Assembly: GCF_001419765.1 (NCBI RefSeq)
Contig: NZ_LIRK01000341.1
Coordinates: 1 to 37,304, forward strand
Direction: 5' to 3'
DNA: 37,304 bases
Source of the DNA: Streptomyces torulosus
GTDB lineage: Bacteria; Actinomycetota; Actinomycetes; Streptomycetales; Streptomycetaceae
Part shown: positions 31,891 to 37,304 of the stretch, piece by piece
Layout: the number at the start of each line of letters is the position of its first letter
Position numbering within the stretch: the first letter of the stretch is position 1
The notes under the pieces: model-generated
Seen by the model: only the letters and a program-made list of their open reading frames with translations
Told to the model about the DNA's origin: nothing
The model's database searches: none
Translations under genes and position numbers: made by a program

Positions 31891-32179
31891 CGTGTTCCTC
31901 CTTGCTCGGGTCGTCGGCCCCGCCACTGCCGACTCAGCACTGCCGGGCACGCCGGCCCCTGATCGAGCGGGACACGAAGCCACGCTCCCGCCGTGGTACC
32001 GAGTCGGGAAAGGTTTCGTGCGATGTTGGGCGACCTTACGAGCACGTCCGCACCGGGGCTATCCGCGCGACGCGGCTTCGGTCCGCTGAACGCAGAGGGT
32101 CTTCGGCCGGCGCTTTTATGGGGCCATGCTCGTCGACACCCGCACCATTCCGCTCCACTCCTTCGGAAGGACCACACGC
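31891..32179. promoter_or_regulatory. Divergent control region of iorAB and the cyclase gene
   Basis: These 289 nt separate two divergent starts, so both promoters must lie here. AAGGAGGAA precedes iorA and GGAAGG precedes the cyclase gene. A weak inverted repeat, ccacg-ctcccgc-cgtgg, sits near 31980-31996. No convincing -35/-10 pair was found on either strand. Confidence 0.45.
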
Positions 32180-32983
32180 ATGAGCGACGTCATCACCGCA
32201 ACCGCGCACCTGACTGCGGTGGCCGATCAGCTGGTCTCGGGCTCGATCGAGGTCGTCGACCTCACCGCCTCCTTGCACGGCGGGACCCCGATTCTGGAGC
32301 TGCCTGAGCCGATGGGTCAGACCGCCCGCTTCCAACTGGAGGAAATCAGCCGCTACGACGACCGCGGCCCGGCCTGGTACTGGAACAACTTCCGCACCGG
32401 CGAGCACACCGGCACCCATTTCGACGCACCGAACCACTGGATCACCGGAAGGGACCTGGACGACGTCTCCCAGGTTCCCGCCCAACGGCTCGTCGGCGCC
32501 GCGGTGGTCATCGATCGGACGGCAGAAGTGTCCGCTGACCCTGACTACCTGCTCGACGTCGCGGATCTGCGCGTTTGGCAGGAAGAGAACGGGCCCCTGC
32601 CGGAGCGCTCCTGGCTGCTGTACCGGACCGGCTGGTCCCGGCACGCCGAAGATCCTGCCGCTTTCGCCAACCTGGGTGAGAACGGCCCTCGCACTCCGGG
32701 GCTGACTCCCGCCGCCGCTCGCTACCTCGCCGAAGAGACCGGGATCCTTGGCATGGGAGTCGAGACGGTCGGCACTGACGCGGGCGCAGCGATGGGCTTC
32801 GAGCCGCCGTTCCCCTGCCACTCCTTCCTGCTCGGCGCGGGCAAGTACGGGCTGACCCAGCTCTGCCATCTGGACAAGCTTCCGGTCACCGGGGCGGTGC
32901 TGATCGCAGCCCCTCTGCCGATCGTCAACGGTTCCGGCTCTCCCTGCCGCGTGCTCGCGCTGGTGCCGACCGACGGGAACTGA
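32180..32983 (+). CDS. Cyclase-family amidohydrolase (isatin hydrolase / kynurenine formamidase KynB-like)
   Basis: A 267-aa protein with the family's Mn/Zn-binding signature HTGTHFDAPNHW (H76, H80, D82, P84, H86). The C-terminal MGVETVGTDAGAAMGFEPPF, CHSFLLGAGKYGLTQLCHLD and GAVLIAAPLPIVNGSGSPCR fit the fold. Bacterial KynB is about 210 aa and hydrolyses N-formylkynurenine; isatin hydrolases are about 260 aa and open isatin to isatinate, so length slightly favours the latter. Either product leads towards anthranilate, the presumed substrate of the operon at 19355-27003. ATG 32180 follows GGAAGG. It is divergent from iorA. Substrate assignment is inference. Confidence 0.8.
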   Translation: MSDVITATAHLTAVADQLVSGSIEVVDLTASLHGGTPILELPEPMGQTARFQLEEISRYDDRGPAWYWNNFRTGEHTGTHFDAPNHWITGRDLDDVSQVPAQRLVGAAVVIDRTAEVSADPDYLLDVADLRVWQEENGPLPERSWLLYRTGWSRHAEDPAAFANLGENGPRTPGLTPAAARYLAEETGILGMGVETVGTDAGAAMGFEPPFPCHSFLLGAGKYGLTQLCHLDKLPVTGAVLIAAPLPIVNGSGSPCRVLALVPTDGN

Positions 32984-33094
32984 GCCGGAGCCCATCGGGA
33001 ACCGCTCTGGAAGCCGCGGGTTCCGGACGGCTACCCAACGGTGCCAAGCAGCAGACGAGGGGGTACCCGCACCTGGGGGTACCCCTCGAGGACT

Positions 33095-33440
33095 TCTGCG
33101 GATCGGTGGACAGTTTCAAGGAGTCCTTGCAGGTGGGGCTTAAGGTCGAACCACTTCCAGATCCGCCCGATCGTCGATCGCGACAGACCGGTGCGCCGGG
33201 CCATCGAGGCCCGTGACCAGTGCGTGTCCTGGCCCGGGACCGACTCCAGGTGTCCACGACGACCTCCTCGACCTGGTCGAGGAGGATCGAGGGCGGGCGG
33301 CCCGAGCTCGGCTCGTCATGCAGGCCGTCGAGGCGTTTCGCGATGAACCGGGCCCGCCGGCGGTCCACGGTCGACCTGTCGATGCCGAGGTCGGCCGCGG
33401 CCCGCTGGTTCGTCCCGCCCTCCGCGCAGCGCAGCGAGCT
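33095..33440 (-). pseudogene. IS630-family transposase, internal fragment
   Basis: The minus strand reads RCAEGGTNQRAAADLGIDRS, TVDRRRARFIAKRLDGLHDE, GRPPSILLDQVEEVVVDT, then in a second frame WSRASMARRTGLSRSTIGRI, WKWFDLKPHLQ, and again in the first frame DSLKLSTDPQ. This is the HTH and early catalytic part of IS630 transposases. Two single-base frame changes (near 33247 and 33130) and missing ends show decay. 32984-33094 is non-coding and includes tandem gggtacccgcacctgggggtaccc-like palindromic sequence. Confidence 0.7.
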
Positions 33441-33458
33441 GCGGCATGATGCCTCTTC

Positions 33459-33763
33459 GTGAGTGTTGATCTTTCGCAGCGGCTGGTTCCTGACGGTCTG
33501 TGGGAACTGGCCGCCCCGTTGCTGCCGTCGTTCACCTCCCGTCCGCAGGGCGGCGGGACCGCGCCGCTCGACGAGCGCTGCGTGTTCACGGCGGTGGTGT
33601 ACGTGCTGACCAGCGGGTGTGCCTAGCGGTGTCTGCCGGAGACGTTCGCCGTCTCGCCCGCGACGGCACACCGCCGGTTCACGGCGTGGACGAGGGCGGG
33701 GCTGCGGCGTCGACTGCACCGGGCGGTCCTGGCCGAGCCGGGCGCCCGGAGCGAGATCGACTG
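33459..33763 (+). pseudogene. IS5-family transposase orfA fragment with in-frame stop
   Basis: From GTG 33459 the frame reads VSVDLSQRLVPDGLWELAAP, LLPSFTSRPQ, VFTAVVYVLTSGCA, a TAG at 33624-33626 where the family has Trp, then RCLPETFAVSPATAHRRFTA, WTRAGLRRRLHRAVLAEPGA, RSEID. It is cut at about 33763, 11 bp before the IS6-family element. The nonsense codon and truncation make it inactive. Confidence 0.75.
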
Positions 33764-33774
33764 AACCTCGGATC

Positions 33775-34634
33775 GGCGCTGTCACGTTGTTGGGTGGGCG
33801 GTGTCTGATGGTGCGTCGCGGCGTGGTGGAGCCCGGTTTAGGGCTGTGCTCAGGCCGCGGTGGCGAGGGCGGCGACGCCGGTGATCTGCTCCCAGATGGC
33901 GAAGCGGACGGTCATCTCGGAGCGGTAGCGGTGTGCGGGCATCAGGTGTCGGCGGGGCCGGAAGTGGGGCGAGATGCCGCTGAACGCGGACAGGAACCGC
34001 TGCGCTCCGCCCGCGGAGCGGAAGCGTTTCATCGCGCGTTCGCGCTGCCTGGTGGGCTGGTGGCTGTTCTCCGCCCGGTTGTTCAGGCCCTTGTGCGAGC
34101 GATGTTCCACCGAGGGCATGACCTCGCGGTGGGCCGCGCCGTAGGAGCGGAGCTTGTCCGTGACGACCACCCGCGGCACCGCACTGGCCGTCTTCATCAG
34201 GCGGCGGAAGAAACGCCTGGCCGCGCCTTGTCCCAGCGCTTCTGCACCAGGATGTCCAGAACGTTGCCGTCCTGGTCGACGGCCCGCCACAGGTACTTCT
34301 GGTCCCCGTTGATCCTGATGAAGACCTCGTCCAGGTGCCACCTGTCCCCAGGCCGTGGCTGCCGGTGGCACAGCGCGTTGGCGTACTGCTGCCCGAACTT
34401 CCGGCACCAGCGGCGGACCGTCTCATACGAGACGATCACACCGCGCTCGAGCATCAGCTCCTCGACCTCGCGCAATGACAGAGGGAAGCGGAAGTACAGC
34501 CACACACAGTGGGAGATGACCTCGACCGGGTACCGATGCCCCTTGTACGCCAGCGACACGGACCCCACAGACAGCCCCCTCCAGCACGATCAACCAGAAG
34601 ATCATCCCACCCGGCCAACCAACGTGACAGCGCC
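33775..34634 (-). mobile_element. IS6-family insertion sequence (860 bp), decayed
   Basis: The termini are inverted copies: ggcgctgtcacgttgttggg at 33775-33794 and the complement of ggcgctgtcacgttggttgg at 34615-34634. Size and a single DDE transposase gene fit IS6. The 8-bp flanks differ (ctcggatc left, ctcctgcg right), so there is no target duplication and the element has been involved in rearrangement. The left 34 bp plus 11 bp of flank recur inverted at 6831-6875. The right end lies inside the last codons of the aldolase gene. Confidence 0.85.
33850..34568 (-). pseudogene. IS6-family transposase, one frameshift
   Basis: The first part from ATG 34568 reads YKGHRYPVEVISHCVWLYFR, REVEELMLERGVIVSYETVR, RPGDRWHLDEVFIRINGDQK (first Asp) and RAVDQDGNVLDILVQKRWDK. 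After a one-base loss near 34224-34230 it continues in the next frame as ARRFFRRLMKTASAVPRVVV, TDKLRSYGAAHREVM (second Asp), HKGLNNRAENSHQPTRQRER (Glu) and FSGISPHFRPRRHLMPAHRY. All DDE residues are present across the two frames, so a single repair would restore a normal transposase. IS6 elements are not known to need programmed frameshifting, so it is taken as inactive. Confidence 0.8.
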
Positions 34635-35684
34635 CTCCTGCGGGGTCGGTGCGCTGGTGCGGGCGGCCAGGTCGAGGGCTACGTCGGCCAGGAGGTCTTC
34701 CTGGCCGCCGACCATGCGCCGGGCGCCGACCTCGACGAGGATGTCGCGGGTGTCGACGCCGTACCGGGCGGAGGCGGCCTCGGCGTGCCGCAGGAAGCTG
34801 GAGTAGACGCCCGCGTAGCCGAGGGTGAGAGTTTCGCGGTCGACGCGGACGGGCCGGTCCTGCGTGGGGCGCACGAGGTCTTCGGCGGCGTCCATGAGCG
34901 GGAACAGTGCGCAGGCGTGCTCCCAGCCGAGAAGGTCCATCACGGCGACGAACGGCTCGATCGGGGCGTTGCCGGCGCCTGCGCCCTGCCCGGCGAGGGA
35001 GGCATCGACACGGTACGCGCCGTTCTCGACCGCGACGACACTGTTGGCGACACCGAGGGCGAGGTTGTGGTGGGCGTGGATGCCGATCTCGGTCGCCGGG
35101 TCGAGTACGTCGCGGTAGGCGCGGACCCGGTCGCGGACGCCGTCCATGGTGAGTCGGCCGCCGGAGTCGACGACGTACACGCAGTGCGCGCCGTAGGACT
35201 CCATGAGTTTGGCCTGTTCGGCGAGCTGCTTCGGCTCGGCCATGTGGGACATCATCAGGAACCCGGAGACGTCCATGCCCAGTTCGCGGGCCAGGCTGAT
35301 GTGCTGTGCGGAGATGTCCGCCTCTGTGCAGTGAGTGGCGATACGGATCGACGACACCCCCAGCTCGCGGGCGGCGCGCAGGTCCTCGGCGGTGCCGATG
35401 CCGGGCAGCAGCAGCGAGGTCAGCTTCGCCCGGGTCAGGACCGAGGCGGCGGCCTCCAGCCATTGCCAGTCGGAGTGTGCGCCGGGGCCGTAGGTGAGGG
35501 AGCTGCCGGACAAGCCGTCGCCATGAGCGACTTCGATGGCGTCGACGCCGGCCGCGTCCAGGGCCCCTGCGATGGCTTTCACCTGGTCGAGGGTGTAGCG
35601 GTGCCGGACGGCGTGCATGCCGTCGCGCAGGGTCACGTCCTGGACGTAGACCCGGGGTGTCTGGGGGGTGTGTGAGGTGGTCAC
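34602..35684 (-). CDS. dmpG: 4-hydroxy-2-oxovalerate aldolase, C-terminus replaced by IS6 codons
   Basis: A 360-aa HMGL-like TIM-barrel enzyme cleaving 4-hydroxy-2-oxovalerate to pyruvate and acetaldehyde. The active-site start is [20 protein letters not shown], followed by [36 protein letters not shown], the metal-binding HxH in [19 protein letters not shown], and [20 protein letters not shown] for partner-enzyme contact. GTG 35684 overlaps the dehydrogenase stop by 4 nt. The last ten residues ([10 protein letters not shown]) and the stop come from the IS6 terminus at 34634, joined exactly in frame; the conserved barrel is complete, so activity is likely kept. It channels acetaldehyde to the next enzyme. 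Confidence 0.9.
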   Translation of the reverse strand: MTTSHTPQTPRVYVQDVTLRDGMHAVRHRYTLDQVKAIAGALDAAGVDAIEVAHGDGLSGSSLTYGPGAHSDWQWLEAAASVLTRAKLTSLLLPGIGTAEDLRAARELGVSSIRIATHCTEADISAQHISLARELGMDVSGFLMMSHMAEPKQLAEQAKLMESYGAHCVYVVDSGGRLTMDGVRDRVRAYRDVLDPATEIGIHAHHNLALGVANSVVAVENGAYRVDASLAGQGAGAGNAPIEPFVAVMDLLGWEHACALFPLMDAAEDLVRPTQDRPVRVDRETLTLGYAGVYSSFLRHAEAASARYGVDTRDILVEVGARRMVGGQEDLLADVALDLAARTSAPTPQEGAVTLVGRVG

Positions 35685-36610
35685 GCGGCGACCCTCCCGG
35701 TGGCGAGGTGTTCGGCGGTGCGCAGCGCGGCCGCCGTCATGATGTCGAGGTTTCCGGCGTAGGCGGGCAGGTAGTGGGCCGCGCCCTCCACCTCGAGGAA
35801 GATGGTGATGTGCCAGCCGCCGTTGGGCAGGCCGGCGAGCTTCGCGGCCTGGTCGCCGGCGGCGACGGGCACGAACTGCACCTCCTGCTTGAGGCGGTAG
35901 CCCGGCACGTAGGCGCGGACCTTCTCGGCCATGGCGTGCACGGAGGCAGTGACCGCGTCCCGGTCGCAGTCGGGGACGAGACAGTGCACGGTGTCGCGCA
36001 TGATGAGGGGCGGCTCGGCGGGGTTGAGCACGATGATCGCCTTGCCAAGCGCGGCGCCGCCGACTTCTTCCAGGGCGTGAGCGGTGGTCTCGGTGAACTC
36101 GTCAATGTTGGCGCGGGTGCCGGGGCCCGCTGACTTCGACGAGATCGAGGCGACGATCTCGGCGTAGGCGACGGGAACGACCGCGCTGACCGCGGCGACC
36201 ATGGGCACGGTGGCCTGGCCGCCGCAGGTGACCATGTTGACGTTGGCGGCGTCCAGGTGGGCGCCGAGGTTGACCGGCGGAACGACGTACGGTCCTATGG
36301 CGGCCGGGGTCAGGTCGATAAGGCGCTTGCCGTGCCCTGTCAGGAGGTCGTGGTGGAACCGGTGCGCCCTGGCGGAGGTGGCGTCGAAGACGAACTCGAT
36401 GTCGGAGAACTCATCGAGGGCGATCAGTCCCTCTACGCCGTCGGCGCTGGTGGCCACCTTGAGGCGACGGGCACGAGCGAGGCCGTCGGAATCCGGGTCG
36501 ATGCCGATCAGCGCGGCGACTTCGAGGTGCTCGGAGCCCCGGAGGACTTTGATCATCAGGTCGGTGCCGATGTTGCCCGACCCGATGATCGCGACTTTGG
36601 TGCGGCTCAT
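35681..36610 (-). CDS. dmpF: Acylating acetaldehyde dehydrogenase
   Basis: A 309-aa enzyme oxidising acetaldehyde with NAD+ and CoA to acetyl-CoA. The Rossmann start is [20 protein letters not shown], the catalytic Cys is in [20 protein letters not shown], and [20 protein letters not shown] and [19 protein letters not shown] are typical of the DmpF/BphJ/MhpF group. Length matches the family (about 310). ATG 36610 overlaps the upstream decarboxylase stop by 4 nt, and its own stop overlaps the aldolase GTG. With the aldolase it forms the usual bifunctional complex ending meta-cleavage pathways, here of 3-hydroxyanthranilate by virtue of the upstream gene. Confidence 0.93.
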   Translation of the reverse strand: MSRTKVAIIGSGNIGTDLMIKVLRGSEHLEVAALIGIDPDSDGLARARRLKVATSADGVEGLIALDEFSDIEFVFDATSARAHRFHHDLLTGHGKRLIDLTPAAIGPYVVPPVNLGAHLDAANVNMVTCGGQATVPMVAAVSAVVPVAYAEIVASISSKSAGPGTRANIDEFTETTAHALEEVGGAALGKAIIVLNPAEPPLIMRDTVHCLVPDCDRDAVTASVHAMAEKVRAYVPGYRLKQEVQFVPVAAGDQAAKLAGLPNGGWHITIFLEVEGAAHYLPAYAGNLDIMTAAALRTAEHLATGRVAA

Positions 36611-37304
36611 CGGGAGACCTCCGTGGTGGACAGCGCGGGGGTGGTCTGGAGGGTGGTGGGGAGCAGGTCCTGCAGCCCGAACAGGCGCACGGCGTTGCCT
36701 GCGAGCAGCGCGTTTTGACCTATGGGGTTCAGCCTGCTGGCGCGGATCAGAGCGCCGGGCTCGGCCTCGCCGAGTGGGAAGGGGTAGTCGGTTCCCAGCA
36801 GGACCCGGTCGGTGCCCATGACGTCGACGAGCAGCCGCAGCGAGTGCTGGTCGAAGACGGCGGAGTCGACGTGGAAGCGGTCCAGGTAGCCGGACGGCGG
36901 CAGCGGGCTGTCCTTGCGGACGATGTCGCGGCGCCGCCAGGCGTTGTTGGCGCGGCCGAGCAGGTAAGGAAACGAGCCGCCACCGTGCGCGAACAGCAGC
37001 TTCAGCTCCCGCGGGATGCGCTCGAACGCACCGGACAACGCAAGCCGCAGGATGCTCAGGTGAGTCTCGGCGCTCATGCCGACCAGCCACGCCAGCATGT
37101 ACTCCTCAGTGCGCGGATCGTGGGCCATGTCCCACGGGTGCACCAGGACGGTTGCGCCCTCGAGGGCGCAATGGGTAAGGAACTCGGTGACGGCTCCGTG
37201 GTCCAGGTCGCGCGGCCCGACGTGGTTGCCGATGTGCACGCCGCGGTGACCGGCGCGCACGGCGCGGGTGACGGACTCGCACGCCGCCTCGGTGTCCTGC
37301 AGCG
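36607..37304 (-). CDS. nbaD: 2-amino-3-carboxymuconate-6-semialdehyde decarboxylase (ACMSD), 5'-partial
   Basis: The C-terminal 231 residues of an amidohydrolase-fold decarboxylase; the start lies beyond the right edge. Near-diagnostic ACMSD blocks are [66 protein letters not shown] and [20 protein letters not shown] with the metal-binding Asp. It decarboxylates the product of 3-hydroxyanthranilate ring cleavage, steering it to 2-aminomuconate semialdehyde rather than quinolinate. It is the first visible gene of a minus-strand operon with dmpF and dmpG; the other nba-type genes (dioxygenase, dehydrogenase, deaminase, hydratase) are expected to the right. Confidence 0.9.
   Translation of the reverse strand, partial: LQDTEAACESVTRAVRAGHRGVHIGNHVGPRDLDHGAVTEFLTHCALEGATVLVHPWDMAHDPRTEEYMLAWLVGMSAETHLSILRLALSGAFERIPRELKLLFAHGGGSFPYLLGRANNAWRRRDIVRKDSPLPPSGYLDRFHVDSAVFDQHSLRLLVDVMGTDRVLLGTDYPFPLGEAEPGALIRASRLNPIGQNALLAGNAVRLFGLQDLLPTTLQTTPALSTTEVSR

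Noticed and set aside
33850..34568. Programmed frameshifting of the IS6 transposase
   Set aside because: No slippery heptamer was seen at the junction and IS6 elements normally encode the transposase in one frame; a one-base loss is the simpler reading.
33775..34634. Simple IS6-mediated inversion between 6864 and 33775
   Set aside because: Intramolecular replicative inversion should leave the target duplication on opposite IS ends, one inside and one outside the segment. Here the same end with the same flank faces inward at both sites, so a more complex history is needed.
1..37304. CRISPR arrays, tRNA or rRNA genes, phage structural genes, toxin-antitoxin pairs
   Set aside because: No regularly spaced repeats, tRNA-like cloverleaf ends or matching protein families were noticed on either strand by reading.

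Overview
The window is high-GC DNA (about 70% G+C by eye, strong third-position GC bias, GTG starts, dense 4-nt stop/start overlaps) and looks like Streptomyces or a close actinomycete. No RNA gene, phage gene or CRISPR array was seen. It reads as a catabolic island for indole, tryptophan or anthranilate-type aromatics, heavily worked over by insertion sequences.

Left part (1-5010): a broken thiamine-diphosphate enzyme gene entering from the left edge, a LuxR-type regulator, and a two-component flavin monooxygenase unit (LLM-class monooxygenase, divergent from an SsuE-like FMN reductase coupled to a second flavin reductase). 5011-9405 is an IS graveyard: two IS1380-type 5' ends, fragments of two HTH regulators, one intact serine-kinase-fold ATPase gene, a decayed DDE transposase carrying a complete IS701-family element (perfect 18-bp ends, CTAG duplication), the tip of an IS6-family element, and an IS5-type tail.

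Middle part: 9500-12603 holds a partial paralogous copy of a locus found in full at 27051-31890 (araC, convergent iorB, iorA); in this copy iorA survives only as its C-terminal ferredoxin domain. Next come an NCS1 permease divergent from a VOC protein, a second AraC regulator, a cupin gene remnant, and a phytoene-desaturase-like FAD oxidoreductase. RidA (-) is divergent from a tightly coupled seven-gene operon at 19355-27003: fumarylacetoacetate-hydrolase-family protein, single-domain cupin, TesB thioesterase, aryl-CoA ligase, a fused flavin hydroxylase/old-yellow-enzyme of the 2-aminobenzoyl-CoA monooxygenase/reductase type, hotdog thioesterase and a PaaX regulator. A third AraC gene follows, and then the complete iorAB pair, divergent from a cyclase-family (isatin hydrolase/kynurenine formamidase-like) gene.

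Right part: decayed IS630 and IS5 pieces and a frameshifted IS6 element that abuts, and supplies the last codons of, a 4-hydroxy-2-oxovalerate aldolase gene. That gene is coupled to acylating acetaldehyde dehydrogenase and to an aminocarboxymuconate-semialdehyde decarboxylase gene running off the right edge, i.e. the lower 3-hydroxyanthranilate meta-cleavage route.

Taken together, the genes suggest arylpyruvate oxidation to aryl-acetyl-CoA (IorAB), opening of isatin or formylkynurenine (cyclase), CoA-dependent anthranilate (or salicylate) breakdown (central operon) and 3-hydroxyanthranilate breakdown (right edge). Substrates are inferred from family and context only.
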